Of a stretch of DNA of 64,000 bases, positions 1 to 8,610 are shown one piece after another. The stretch lies in assembly GCF_023555385.1 (NCBI RefSeq), contig NZ_JAJSED010000001.1:2276311-2340310 (forward strand), written 5' to 3'. This stretch comes from Guyparkeria hydrothermalis. Lineage in GTDB: Bacteria; Pseudomonadota; Gammaproteobacteria; Halothiobacillales; Halothiobacillaceae. Each line of letters begins with the position of its first letter. The first letter of the stretch is position 1. The notes under the pieces are model-generated. The model worked only from the letters and a program-made list of their open reading frames with translations. It had not been told where the DNA came from and ran no database searches. The translations under genes were made by a program, and so were the position numbers.

Positions 1-1
1 G

Positions 2-88
2 GAGTTCTCGCGCAACTACTGCCGCGACAGCACGCCGATGCACGACCTGGAGGTCATCCAGCACACCGCCAACGGCGAGGAAGCCTGA
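2..88 (+). CDS. 3' end of an unidentified protein-coding gene
   Basis: An open frame enters from the left edge and ends at a TGA at 86-88, giving the last 28 residues of a protein. The tail contains one cysteine and ends in an acidic run (GEEA). It is followed 32 bases later by a strong intrinsic terminator, which supports it being the true 3' end of a transcription unit. The fragment is too short for me to assign a family. Confidence 0.6.
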   Translation, partial: EFSRNYCRDSTPMHDLEVIQHTANGEEA

Positions 89-120
89 CAGGCAGGCGCA
101 CGCCGGTTCGTTTTCCCTCA

Positions 121-152
121 GACGCCCGCCGATCCGGCGGGCGTCTTGCGTT
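121..152 (+). terminator. intrinsic terminator after the left-edge gene
   Basis: A 10-bp perfect GC stem (gacgcccgcc 121-130 with ggcgggcgtc 136-145) closes a short loop and is followed by a T-containing tail (ttgcgtt). It lies just downstream of the stop codon at 88. Confidence 0.7.
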
Positions 153-195
153 GAGCTGCGGGTTTTCCGTTGTGCGTCGGGCGGGTGGCCGGTCG

Positions 196-234
196 GCAAA
201 AAGAAAACCCGGCGCGGGTGACCCCGGCCGGGTT
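196..234 (-). terminator. intrinsic terminator after the DUF302 lipoprotein gene
   Basis: An 8-bp stem (aacccggc 206-213 with gccgggtt 227-234) lies 45 bases beyond the stop of the minus-strand gene. Read on the minus strand it is followed by a T-rich run (complement of the A-rich stretch 198-207), the normal order for a Rho-independent terminator. Confidence 0.7.
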
Positions 235-278
235 CTTTGCTGGGCCGCCGGTTGAGCGGCCCGGGAGGCGTGGCGGGC

Positions 279-848
279 TTAGAAGCCGCCGGACGCGCCT
301 GCCTTCATCATCTTGTAGATGGTGTCGCGAACATGCTGAGCGTTCTTCTTGAACTCCGGCGGCATTTCCTTACCACCGTGAACGAACATGTCCATGTTCA
401 GGCCGTACAGCCAGTAGTTGCCTTCCTCGTCCTCGACCACCGAGATACGGCACGGCAGGTAGGCGGAGAAGTACGGGCTGAAGTCGACCGCCTGACGAGC
501 GATGGACGGGCTGCAGTACTGATAGATCATCAGGTAGCGCTGCTCTTCACCGGTCTCCAGCTCGAGCTGCTTGGACAGCGGCATCTCGCCGACGTTCTTG
601 AGACCGCTGCCGACCGCTGCCGACTCGATGCTCACCTTGATGTCTTCCGGGGTGAGGCCTTCGTCGACCTTCATCCGCCAGACGGTAGCGGCACCCAGGT
701 CGCCGCCGCTTTCAACGAACTTGCCGTACATCTCCTTGTAGATGTCCATGGCCTGCGGATCGAGGTCGTCCTTAATGGAAAGGAAGCCGCAGCCTGACAA
801 CGACAGGATGGCAACGCCGAGAATGGCTGTCTTGAGGAAATTACGCAT
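279..848 (-). CDS. DUF302-family lipoprotein
   Basis: 189 residues. The N-terminus is a lipoprotein signal peptide with lipobox LSGC (lipidated Cys about residue 20), so the mature protein should be membrane-anchored in the periplasm. The C-terminal half resembles the DUF302 domain: a block around YCSPSIARQAVDFSP, a Cys in the LPCRISV block, and a final segment with NMDMFVHGGKEMPPE. DUF302 proteins are common in sulfur-oxidising and respiratory bacteria, but no biochemical activity is established. The gene has its own sigma-70-like promoter and terminator, so it is probably monocistronic. The start is supported by an AGGGAGAG ribosome site 7 bases upstream. Confidence 0.8.
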   Translation of the reverse strand: MRNFLKTAILGVAILSLSGCGFLSIKDDLDPQAMDIYKEMYGKFVESGGDLGAATVWRMKVDEGLTPEDIKVSIESAAVGSGLKNVGEMPLSKQLELETGEEQRYLMIYQYCSPSIARQAVDFSPYFSAYLPCRISVVEDEEGNYWLYGLNMDMFVHGGKEMPPEFKKNAQHVRDTIYKMMKAGASGGF

Positions 849-906
849 GTGTGACTCTCCCTGTGTAATTTTTCGCCTTGAGGTCCTTATGCCTCGAGCG
901 GTCCTG

Positions 907-935
907 ATTATCTGCGCATTAGTACATGCTTACAA
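907..935 (-). promoter_or_regulatory. sigma-70-like promoter for the DUF302 gene
   Basis: On the minus strand TTGTAA (930-935) is followed after exactly 17 bases by GATAAT (907-912). These match the -35 and -10 consensus at 4/6 and 5/6. It lies about 60 bases upstream of the DUF302 start codon at 848. The surrounding AT-richness stands out from the GC-rich neighbourhood. Confidence 0.55.
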
Positions 936-1058
936 ACTGGATTAATTTACCTCTGATAAAGGGGGTTAATCTGGCTATCGATGAATACCGCTGCAAACGA
1001 TGGGGTGATTGCCACCGGATGGCCGCGTGCCAAGCTCATCCGGTTTTCGGCATGTGTG

Positions 1059-2483
1059 CTAGAGGACCTCGGCGGCGAATTCCGCCAGCCGTGAACGCTC
1101 GCCGCGGGCCAGTGTGACGTGCGCACCGTGTGCCCAGCCGCGGAAACGGTCGACCACGAAGGTCAGCCCCGAACTGGTCTCGGTCAGGTAGGGTGTGTCG
1201 ATCTGTGCGACGTTGCCGAGGCAGACCATCTTGGTGCCGGGGCCGGCACGGGTGATCAGGGTGCGCATCTGCTTGGCGGTGAGGTTCTGCGCCTCGTCGA
1301 TGATGATGAACTTGTTCTGGAAGGTCCGGCCGCGCATGAAGTTCAGCGAGCGGATCTTGATGCGTGACTGCAGCAGGTCGTTGGTGGCCGCCCGTTCCCA
1401 GGAGCCGCCCCCGCCGTCGGTCTTGGCCAGCACCTCCAGGTTGTCCATCAGCGCCCCCATCCAGGGCGTCATCTTTTCCTCTTCGGTGCCTGGCAGGTAG
1501 CCGATGTCCTCGCCCACCGGGATGGTTACGCGCGTCATCACGATTTCGGTGAACTGCTTCTGCTCGAGCACTTGCGTCAGGGCGGCGGCGAGGGTGAGCA
1601 GTGTCTTGCCGGTGCCCGCCTGGCCGAGCAGGCTGACGAAATCGATGTCCGGATCCATCAGCGCATTGAGCGCGAAGCTCTGCTCCGGGTTGCGGGCGGT
1701 GATGCCCCACACCGAGTGACGTTCCTGCTCGTAGCCGGTGATGCTCTCGAGTACGGCGGTGCCGTCACCATGGACTTCGCGGACCACCGCCGCGAAGGGG
1801 GCCGGTGCCTCGAGCCGCAGGTAGAGATTGGGGTACCACTCCTCGGTGTCGGCGCCGTGGACCCGGTAGAAGATGCGTCCTTCGTCCTGCCACGACTCCA
1901 GTGACTGGCCGTGCGCTTCCCAGAAATCGGGACCGAGCGTTTCGTAGCCGGTATGCAGCAACGAGACGTCGTCGAGGACCTGATCGTTCTGATAATCCTC
2001 CGCCTTCAGGCCGACCGCGGTGGCCTTGATGCGCAGGTTGATGTCCTTGGAGACCAGGATCACCTCGCGATCGGTGATCTTTTCCTTAAGGGCGAGGGTG
2101 ATCCCCAGTATCTGGTTGTCTGCCCGGCTGCCCGGCAGGTTGACCGGCAGGTCACTGTTTTCCTCGTGCGTCTGCAGGAACAGCTTCCCGGTCGGCGTGA
2201 CGGCGTGCTCGGCCTTGCCGTGCAGGGTCGTGTGGATCGGCAGCCCGTCGTCGAGGGTGGCGATGTCCACGTCGGCCAGCATCTCGTCGAGAAAGCGGCT
2301 CACCTGGCGGACGTTGCGAGCGGTTTCCGACTGGCCCTTCTTGCCGTTGTCGAGCTCCTCGATCACGATCATCGGCAGATAGATGTCGTGTTCCATGAAG
2401 CGGTAGAGGGCAGTCGGGTCGTGCATCAGCACGTTGGTGTCGAGAACGAACAGGCAGCGGGTCTGACGGGTCGTGTTGATCAT
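1059..2483 (-). CDS. PIN domain-PhoH family ATPase/RNA helicase-nuclease
   Basis: 474 residues. The N-terminal PIN nuclease domain (about 10-150) starts with FVLDTNVLMHD, carrying the first catalytic Asp, and includes ADNQILG with a second acidic residue. The C-terminal PhoH ATPase domain (about 255-474) has Walker A GQAGTGKT at 287-294 and Walker B FIIIDEAQN. This is the PhoH2 architecture, whose members act as sequence-linked RNA unwinding and cleaving enzymes; in single organisms the role is usually unknown. It lies 52 bases downstream of the bcp gene in the same direction and may be cotranscribed with it. Confidence 0.88.
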   Translation of the reverse strand: MINTTRQTRCLFVLDTNVLMHDPTALYRFMEHDIYLPMIVIEELDNGKKGQSETARNVRQVSRFLDEMLADVDIATLDDGLPIHTTLHGKAEHAVTPTGKLFLQTHEENSDLPVNLPGSRADNQILGITLALKEKITDREVILVSKDINLRIKATAVGLKAEDYQNDQVLDDVSLLHTGYETLGPDFWEAHGQSLESWQDEGRIFYRVHGADTEEWYPNLYLRLEAPAPFAAVVREVHGDGTAVLESITGYEQERHSVWGITARNPEQSFALNALMDPDIDFVSLLGQAGTGKTLLTLAAALTQVLEQKQFTEIVMTRVTIPVGEDIGYLPGTEEEKMTPWMGALMDNLEVLAKTDGGGGSWERAATNDLLQSRIKIRSLNFMRGRTFQNKFIIIDEAQNLTAKQMRTLITRAGPGTKMVCLGNVAQIDTPYLTETSSGLTFVVDRFRGWAHGAHVTLARGERSRLAEFAAEVL

Positions 2484-2535
2484 CGATGCAGGGATCCCCG
2501 GTGGTTTAACGGTGGCCGTTGTCGGGCAACGGTCC

Positions 2536-3030
2536 TCAGAGTGCCTTGATGGCCTCCAGCACCTCGTCGACGTGGCCGGGGACCTTGACCTTTCGCCAGG
2601 TCTGCCGGATCACGCCGTCGGCGTCGATCAGGAAGGTGCTGCGCTCGATGCCCTCGAAGCGCTTGCCGAACATGTTCTTCATCCGCAGGACATTGAATGC
2701 CGTGCTGACCGAGCGGTCCGTGTCCGCGATCAGCGGGAAGGTGATGCCCTGCTTGTCGCAAAACTTGCGATGGCTGGCTGCATCGTCGTTGGACACGCCC
2801 ACCACCCGGACGCCGGCCGCCTCGAACTCGGCCAGGCGGGCCTGGAAATCGCGTGCCTCGGTGGTGCAGCCCGGCGTGTTGTCGCGGGGGTAGAAGTAGA
2901 GCACCAGCGGGGTGCCCTTGAGATCAACCATCGACAGCTGCTGGCCGTCGGTGGTCTCACCGCTGAATGATGGGGCCGGTTGGCCCGTGGTCGGTTCGAC
3001 AGCCTGCTTCGCGGTGGTCTGCTTGCTCAT
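2536..3030 (-). CDS. bcp: thioredoxin-dependent thiol peroxidase (BCP/PrxQ type)
   Basis: 164 residues, cytoplasmic peroxiredoxin that reduces hydrogen peroxide and organic peroxides using thioredoxin. The peroxidatic motif FYPRDNTPGCTTEA places the active Cys at residue 55. The resolving Cys found five residues later in E. coli BCP is absent (CTTEAR), and the only other Cys in the neighbouring region is C91 (HRKFCDKQ), which would make this an alpha-3 type atypical 2-Cys or a 1-Cys enzyme. A 16-residue polar extension precedes the core. It is divergent from dapA, the E. coli-like arrangement of bcp near dapA-bamC. Confidence 0.92.
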   Translation of the reverse strand: MSKQTTAKQAVEPTTGQPAPSFSGETTDGQQLSMVDLKGTPLVLYFYPRDNTPGCTTEARDFQARLAEFEAAGVRVVGVSNDDAASHRKFCDKQGITFPLIADTDRSVSTAFNVLRMKNMFGKRFEGIERSTFLIDADGVIRQTWRKVKVPGHVDEVLEAIKAL

Positions 3031-3276
3031 GGGTGGCTATGTTGCTCCTTGTGTGTTCAACCCGGGTGAAACTCGCCGGGTCAATGCCATCCTGACATGA
3101 AATATAGCAGTCGCCGAGTGCGGCGCGAGCAGGCATTTGCGGTTCGCGGAACGCCTTGCTGCTCGGCTTGTCACTAGCCGATATCTGCCGGTACTATGCG
3201 AGTTTGGTCCCGCTTCGACCGCGCAGGCACGGGACGGTCACGATCACCCTTTGGCGACACTTACACGCGAGGCGAC

Positions 3277-4173
3277 ATGGCGGCGAAGACGATTACCGGC
3301 AGCATGGTGGCCCTGGTCACCCCATTGCACGATGACGGCGCAGTGGATTATGTCGGTCTCAAACGCCTGATCGAGTGGCATGTCGCTGCCGGGACCCACG
3401 CGATCGTCGCCGTCGGCACCACCGGCGAGTCGGCCACCCTGGATTACGAGGAACACATTGCCGTGATCCGGGCGACCGTGGACCTGGCGGCCGGCCGCCT
3501 GCCGGTGATCGCCGGCACCGGCGCGAACTCCACCCGCGAAGCGCTGGCGCTGGCACGTGGTGCCCGCTCGGCGGGTGCTGACGCCCACCTGTCGGTCACG
3601 CCGTACTACAACAAGCCCACTCAGGAAGGCCTCAAGCAGCACTTCCGGGCGATTGCCGATACGGTGGACCTGCCGATGATCCTCTACAACGTGCCGGGCC
3701 GCACGGCGGTCGACATGGCGCCGGACACCACCCTCGATCTGGCCGGGCATCCGCGCATCGTCGGCATCAAGGAGGCCGCCGGCTCGATCGAGCGGATGCG
3801 TGACCTGATCGGGCGTGGCCCGGCGGATTTCGCCGTTTACAGCGGCGAGGACAACCTCGGCGCGGCCTGCATGCTGGCGGGCGGCCAGGGCAGCATCTCC
3901 GTGACCGCCAATGTGGCGCCCCAGCTGATGGCGCGCATGGCCGAGGCCGCGCTCGCCGGCGACGAGGCGGCGACCGAGGAGCTCGACGCGCGCCTCGCCC
4001 CGCTGCACCGCGAACTCTTCTGTCAGACCAATCCGATCCCGGTCAAATGGGCCCTGCACCGCATGGGCTTGATCGGGCCAACCCTGCGCCTTCCCCTGAC
4101 CGAGCTCGACGATTTCTGTCACGCCGGTCTCGAGGAGGCGCTCGACGCGGCCGGCTGCCTGCAGCCGGCCTGA
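3277..4173 (+). CDS. dapA: 4-hydroxy-tetrahydrodipicolinate synthase
   Basis: 298 residues. Condenses pyruvate with aspartate semialdehyde in the first step of the lysine/diaminopimelate pathway. Catalytic residues are visible: GTTGES (Thr 48/49), ILYNVPGRT (Tyr 137) and GIKEA with Schiff-base Lys 165, all offset by 4 from E. coli numbering. I chose ATG 3277, preceded by GAGG, because it gives the usual family length. An upstream ATG at 3196 would add 27 non-conserved residues. bamC follows 39 bases downstream as in E. coli. Confidence 0.96.
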   Translation: MAAKTITGSMVALVTPLHDDGAVDYVGLKRLIEWHVAAGTHAIVAVGTTGESATLDYEEHIAVIRATVDLAAGRLPVIAGTGANSTREALALARGARSAGADAHLSVTPYYNKPTQEGLKQHFRAIADTVDLPMILYNVPGRTAVDMAPDTTLDLAGHPRIVGIKEAAGSIERMRDLIGRGPADFAVYSGEDNLGAACMLAGGQGSISVTANVAPQLMARMAEAALAGDEAATEELDARLAPLHRELFCQTNPIPVKWALHRMGLIGPTLRLPLTELDDFCHAGLEEALDAAGCLQPA

Positions 4174-4212
4174 CGGCCACCCATTCATTCAAGACACTGG
4201 AACCGAACCGGC

Positions 4213-5331
4213 ATGCGAAACCCCACCCAATACCGGATGTTGACCTTCGCCGCACTGGCGGCCACCGGCCTGATCAGCGGTTGCTCCAGCCTTCCCTTCG
4301 TCGGTGACGACGATGATGATCGGAAGGCGAATCGTGCCGCCCAGCTGGAAGTGCCGCCGGCCTTTTCCGGCCCGGCCGCTGGTGGCTCGGTCGCGCTGCC
4401 CGAGGTCGCTTCCGCCCGCGCCGAGGCGCAGGCGCGCGAAGAAGAGTCCGGAGTGCTGGCCACCGGCACCGACATCGAGGTCGCCGGCGAGCCGGGCAGC
4501 CGCTACCTGGTGGTGGGTACCGACCCCGACACCGTCTGGCCGAAGCTGCAGGGCTTCCTGCGTGACGAGGGCTACAACATCCGTCGGCTCGAGCCCAACG
4601 TCGGTCTGATCGAGACGGACTGGACCGGTGTTGCCAGCAACGAGGGGCCCGGTTTCTCGATCATGCGCATCCTCAAGATCGCGCAGGACACGATCTTCAA
4701 GCCCGATTCGATCGAAAAGGTCCGCCTGCGCATCGAGCAGGGCGAGGACAAGAACGAGACGCTCGTGTTCGTCACCGGCCAGAAGCGTGAACTGACCGGC
4801 GACGAACCGCTGGTCCCGGGTGAGGAGAGCACCACCTTCAAGTACAGCAACGAGACGGACTCCTCGGCCCTGACCGCCGAGACCATGTCGCGGCTCGCCG
4901 CCTACCTGTCCGGTGGCACTGCCGAGGAATCGCGCGCCATGGTGGGTGCGAAGTTCCAGGCCCGCTCGAAGGTCGTCACCGGCGACGAGCCGGAGGACCG
5001 CTTCATCCAGGTCAGCCAGTCCTATCCGCGTGCCTGGAATCGTCTGGGGCTGGCGCTCGATCGCCTCGGCTTCGATCCGGTCTCGCGTGAGCGCGATGAC
5101 GGCGAGATCGAGGTCAAGCACAGCTACCCGCAGTCGCTCTATGAGGGCATCGTCATGCGTGGCGTGACCGTCGACAAGGAAGCCGAAATCACGCTGCACC
5201 TGACGCTGAAGGTCGAGACGCGCCGCGATGGTGGCACCGACATTCGCATCGATCGGATCAACGTCGCCGGCGGCACGCTGCCGCAGGACCGCGCCGTTAT
5301 CCTCTCGCGGATCAATGCCGAGCTCGAGTAA
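4213..5331 (+). CDS. bamC: outer membrane protein assembly factor BamC (NlpB)
   Basis: 372 residues. A lipoprotein signal peptide ends in LISGC (Cys 24). The mature part begins with an unusually acidic stretch (GDDDDD), then the family's long N-terminal linker and two helix-grip domains, the second at about 255-372. BamC is an accessory lipoprotein of the beta-barrel assembly machine. The gene follows dapA, its conserved partner, and is ended by a strong bidirectional terminator. Confidence 0.9.
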   Translation: MRNPTQYRMLTFAALAATGLISGCSSLPFVGDDDDDRKANRAAQLEVPPAFSGPAAGGSVALPEVASARAEAQAREEESGVLATGTDIEVAGEPGSRYLVVGTDPDTVWPKLQGFLRDEGYNIRRLEPNVGLIETDWTGVASNEGPGFSIMRILKIAQDTIFKPDSIEKVRLRIEQGEDKNETLVFVTGQKRELTGDEPLVPGEESTTFKYSNETDSSALTAETMSRLAAYLSGGTAEESRAMVGAKFQARSKVVTGDEPEDRFIQVSQSYPRAWNRLGLALDRLGFDPVSRERDDGEIEVKHSYPQSLYEGIVMRGVTVDKEAEITLHLTLKVETRRDGGTDIRIDRINVAGGTLPQDRAVILSRINAELE

Positions 5332-5376
5332 GGCCGATCGTCCCCGGCCGTGATCGACACGGCCGAGGTGGCCATG

Positions 5377-5410
5377 AAAAAGGCCCCGTCGTAATGACGG
5401 GGCCTTTTTT
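5377..5410. terminator. bidirectional intrinsic terminator between bamC and folE2
   Basis: A 14-bp stem, aaaaaggccccgtc (5377-5390) with its complement ending in a T-run (5396-5410), closes a 5-base loop. A-run on one side and T-run on the other serve both convergent genes. Confidence 0.92.
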
Positions 5411-5438
5411 TGTATGCCGATAACCGAGAGGGCGGTTG

Positions 5439-6227
5439 TCAGCGCCCCGGGCGGTGGATCACGGCCCAGGCCGAGTGGTTATGGATCGACTCGAAGTTCT
5501 CGACGCTGATCGAGAAGCCGTTGAGGCCCGGGTAGTCCTCCAGGGCGTTGGCGACATCGCGCACCATGTCCTCGACGAACTTCGGATTGTCGAAGGCGTA
5601 TTCGGTGATGTACTTCTCGTCCGGGCGCTTCAGGAGTCCCCATAGCGGGCACGACCCCTGTGCCTCGACCGCACCGATCAGCGCCCGCAACGACAGTCCC
5701 GGATCGCTGATCTCGCCCTCCACCGTGATGTGCGAGCGCTGGTTGTGCGCGCCGTAGGCCGAGATCTCCTTGGAGCAGGGGCACAGGCTGGTCACCGGGA
5801 TCACGAGCTTCAGGCCGATGTGGGCTCGGCCGTGCTCGATGCGCCCGATCAGGGTGACGTCGTAGTCCATCATCGCCCCCTGGCCGCTGACCGGCGCGTC
5901 CTTGGCGACGAAGTAGGGGAAGGTGAAATGCGCCTCGCCGGACTGCGCCTCGAGCCGTTCGATCATTGCGTGCGTCCAGTCACCCAGTGTGTCGACGGAT
6001 AGTGTCAGCGGCGCCTCGTTGAGCAGGGCGACGAAGCGCGACATGTGGGTGCCTTTCTTGTCTGCCGGCAGGCCGACGGTCAGCTGGCACTCGGCGACGC
6101 TCGCCTGCTCCTGGCCGCCGTCGCGGATGGTCACGGGGTGACGAATCGCCTTGATGCCCACCTGGTCGATGGCGATATCACGCGCATCGTGGCTGGATTG
6201 GACATCGGGCATTTCGTGGCTGTTCAT
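5439..6227 (-). CDS. folE2: GTP cyclohydrolase FolE2 (type IB)
   Basis: 262 residues. Converts GTP to 7,8-dihydroneopterin triphosphate, the entry to folate and to queuosine. The family hallmarks are present: N-terminal MPDVQSS, TSLCPCSKEIS (catalytic Cys about 149) and CPLWGLLKRPDE near the C-terminus. FolE2 is the metal-promiscuous isozyme used by many bacteria in place of, or besides, zinc-dependent FolE. The second Met (residue 6, just before PDVQ) is an alternative start; neither has a clear ribosome site. It lies downstream of queD, whose product consumes the FolE2 product. Confidence 0.93.
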   Translation of the reverse strand: MNSHEMPDVQSSHDARDIAIDQVGIKAIRHPVTIRDGGQEQASVAECQLTVGLPADKKGTHMSRFVALLNEAPLTLSVDTLGDWTHAMIERLEAQSGEAHFTFPYFVAKDAPVSGQGAMMDYDVTLIGRIEHGRAHIGLKLVIPVTSLCPCSKEISAYGAHNQRSHITVEGEISDPGLSLRALIGAVEAQGSCPLWGLLKRPDEKYITEYAFDNPKFVEDMVRDVANALEDYPGLNGFSISVENFESIHNHSAWAVIHRPGR

Positions 6228-6291
6228 GGGCAGATCAAACGTCGTGTTGGGTGAGGGTCCGGTCGGACACGGGGCCCGACTCTAGCACGTC

Positions 6292-6312
6292 GCCGCCGGT
6301 CTCGCCGGCGGC
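6292..6312 (-). other. GC hairpin between queD and folE2
   Basis: An 8-bp perfect stem (6292-6299 with 6305-6312) lies directly after the queD stop codon on the minus strand. There is no T-run, so it is not a canonical intrinsic terminator. It could attenuate or protect the queD mRNA end. Confidence 0.4.
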
Positions 6313-6313
6313 C

Positions 6314-6715
6314 TTACGGGCGGAAGGTGGCCGCCGAGCGGGCGTTCTCCCATACCGTGACGGCAGAGACGTGGTAGGCGTCGGCGTCGAGGGTCGTCGC
6401 CAGCGCCTGATGGAAATAGGCTGCGATATGTTCGGCGGTCGGGTTGACCGCATCGAACGGCGGCACCTCGTTGAGGTAGGCGTGGTCGAGCCGCTTGGCG
6501 ATCTCACGGGCCCGGCTACGGATGAGCTTGAAGTCGACCACCATGCCGACGTCGTCAAGCTTGCTCCCGGTGACCTCGATCACCACGCGCCAGTTGTGGC
6601 CGTGCAGACGGGCACAATTGCCCTCGTAGCCGTGGAGCTGGTGCGCCGCGGCGAACTCTACCTCGGTGGTCAGGGTGTAGCTGCCCCCTGTCGGCAGGGA
6701 AGTCGGGATGCTCAT
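6314..6715 (-). CDS. queD: 6-carboxy-5,6,7,8-tetrahydropterin synthase
   Basis: 133 residues, the size of QueD. Converts dihydroneopterin triphosphate to 6-carboxytetrahydropterin in queuosine synthesis. Zinc ligands are seen as FAAAHQL (His 25) and CARLHGHNW (His 38, His 40); Cys 34 is the catalytic Cys of the CxxxHGH motif. The ATG overlaps the dxs stop in an ATGA, showing translational coupling to the xseB-ispA-dxs operon. folE2 follows, so substrate supply and use are adjacent. Confidence 0.93.
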   Translation of the reverse strand: MSIPTSLPTGGSYTLTTEVEFAAAHQLHGYEGNCARLHGHNWRVVIEVTGSKLDDVGMVVDFKLIRSRAREIAKRLDHAYLNEVPPFDAVNPTAEHIAAYFHQALATTLDADAYHVSAVTVWENARSAATFRP

Positions 6716-8610
6716 GTGGCGCTCACCTGGTCTGCAAATGCGGCGATAGTATCCGCGATCGATCGAGAATCAAGTCCGGTGTCGGCCAGACACTCCTCGC
6801 GGGTCCCATGCTCGATGAAGCGATCCTCCAGCCCGAGTCGCAACGCGGGGCGTTGGATGCCTTGTTCGGCGAGGGCATGCAGCAGCTCGCTGCCGACCCC
6901 GCCGATGCGGCTGCCTTCCTCGACGGTAACCACCACGTCGTGCTCGCCGGCCAGGTCCGCGAGCATGTCGATCGACCACGGCTTGGCCCAGCGCAGGTCG
7001 ATCAGGGTGGCGTCGATCTCGTCGCACACTCCGACCAGCCGCTCGACCATCGCACCGATGCCGATGACCAGCACCGAGCGCCCTTGTCGCAGCCGCCGCG
7101 GGGCTGTCGGTTCGTCACCGAGCAGCTCGCCGCCGAGATCCGCCGGACAGCGGTCGCGCGGGTAGCGGATCAGCACCGGCCTGTCGTGCCCGAGCGCCCA
7201 GTCCATCGCCGCCTCGAGGTCGCGCCGGTCGGCGGGGACCGCGACCGCCAGGTTGGGCACGCTCATGCCCAGTGCCAGGTCGAAGCTGCCGGCGTGAGTA
7301 GGGCCGTCCGGACCGACCAGACCCGCACGGTCGACCAGAAAGGTGACTGGCAGGTGCTGCAGGGCGATGTCGTGGATGACCTGGTCCCAGGCGCGCTGCA
7401 GGAAGGTCGAATAGATCGCGACCACCGGGCGCAGCCCCTCAGTGGCAAGGCCCCCGGCCAGCGTCACGGCATGCTGCTCGGCGATGCCGACGTCGAAGAG
7501 TCGTTCCGGAAAGCGCGACTGGAAGCCCTTGAGACCCGAGCCCTCGACCATTGCCGGCGTGATGGCGACCACGCGACCATCCGCCTCGGCCTTCTCGCAC
7601 AGGTAGTCGGCTGCCGCCTCGGTCCAGCTGGGCGGCTTGGGCGCCTTGGCGGGGGATTGAGCTGTCTCGGCCGCCTGGCTGACCCCGTTACGAGCCACGC
7701 CATGAAAGCCGACCGGATCACGTTCGGCCGGCGCCAGGCCTCGTCCCTTCTGGGTGACCACGTGCAGCAGCTTGGGGCCGCGCTGTTCGCGCAGGTTGCC
7801 GAGCGTATCGATGAGCGTGTCGAGATCGTGACCGTCGATCGGCCCGTAGTAGCGAAACCCCAGTTCCTCGAACAGGCTCGAGGTGCCGAGCAGGTGGCGC
7901 ACGCCGTCACGGAGCCCGGCACGGGTCGAGCCAAGCAGCTCGCCCAGTGGGCCCGCTTGCGCGAGGATTTCTTCGCCGGAGTGGCGAAAGCGTTCGACCA
8001 GCGGGTTGCTGCGCAGGCGGGTGAGGTGCTGGTTGAGGGCGCCGACGTTGGGCGAGATGCTCATCTCGTTGTCGTTGAGGATCACCAGCAGGTTGGCCTG
8101 CCGGTCGCCGGCGTGGTTGAGCGCCTCGAACGCCTGCCCTGCGGTCATCGCACCGTCGCCGATGATCGCCACCGCCTGGCGGTCTTCTCCCTTCTGTTCG
8201 GCGGCCAGCGCCATGCCCAGCGCCGCGCTGACCGAGGTGCTGGAGTGGCCGGCACCGAACGGGTCGTGCTCGCTCTCCTCGCGGCGGGTGAAGCCGGCCG
8301 GCCCGCCGCGCTGGCGCAATTTCGCCATCCAGCCGCGTCGGCCGGTCAGCATCTTGTGCAGATAGGCCTGATGGCCGACGTCCCAGACGAGACGGTCGTA
8401 GGGGGTGTCGAACACCCGGTGCAGCGCCAGGGTGAGTTCGACAACGCCGAGATTGGCGGCCAGGTGACCGCCGGTCTCCTCGACCTGGGCCAGCAGGGCG
8501 TGGCGCATTTCCTCGACCAGGGCCGGCAGCGAGCCGCGCGACAGGGCCCGAAGATCGGCCGGTTGCTCGATCAGGTCGAGCAGGTGGGTGTGGCGTGGTG
8601 TCAGCGACAT
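6712..8610 (-). CDS. dxs: 1-deoxy-D-xylulose-5-phosphate synthase
   Basis: 632 residues. Thiamine-diphosphate enzyme that condenses pyruvate and glyceraldehyde 3-phosphate, the first step of the MEP isoprenoid pathway. Catalytic His 49 (GGHLAANLG), the ThDP motif GDGAMTAGQAFEALN starting at 151 and NDN at 179-181 are visible. The reading frame is open 159 bases further upstream, but ATG 8610 sits in a TGATG overlap with the ispA stop and matches the family N-terminus, so I take it as the start. Its C-terminus overlaps queD by 4 bases. Confidence 0.95.
   Translation of the reverse strand: MSLTPRHTHLLDLIEQPADLRALSRGSLPALVEEMRHALLAQVEETGGHLAANLGVVELTLALHRVFDTPYDRLVWDVGHQAYLHKMLTGRRGWMAKLRQRGGPAGFTRREESEHDPFGAGHSSTSVSAALGMALAAEQKGEDRQAVAIIGDGAMTAGQAFEALNHAGDRQANLLVILNDNEMSISPNVGALNQHLTRLRSNPLVERFRHSGEEILAQAGPLGELLGSTRAGLRDGVRHLLGTSSLFEELGFRYYGPIDGHDLDTLIDTLGNLREQRGPKLLHVVTQKGRGLAPAERDPVGFHGVARNGVSQAAETAQSPAKAPKPPSWTEAAADYLCEKAEADGRVVAITPAMVEGSGLKGFQSRFPERLFDVGIAEQHAVTLAGGLATEGLRPVVAIYSTFLQRAWDQVIHDIALQHLPVTFLVDRAGLVGPDGPTHAGSFDLALGMSVPNLAVAVPADRRDLEAAMDWALGHDRPVLIRYPRDRCPADLGGELLGDEPTAPRRLRQGRSVLVIGIGAMVERLVGVCDEIDATLIDLRWAKPWSIDMLADLAGEHDVVVTVEEGSRIGGVGSELLHALAEQGIQRPALRLGLEDRFIEHGTREECLADTGLDSRSIADTIAAFADQVSAT

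Noticed and set aside
3174-3185. A GCCGATAT resembling a FliA -10 box upstream of dapA
   Set aside because: No TCAA/TAAA box at 15 bases upstream, and dapA is not a flagellar gene.
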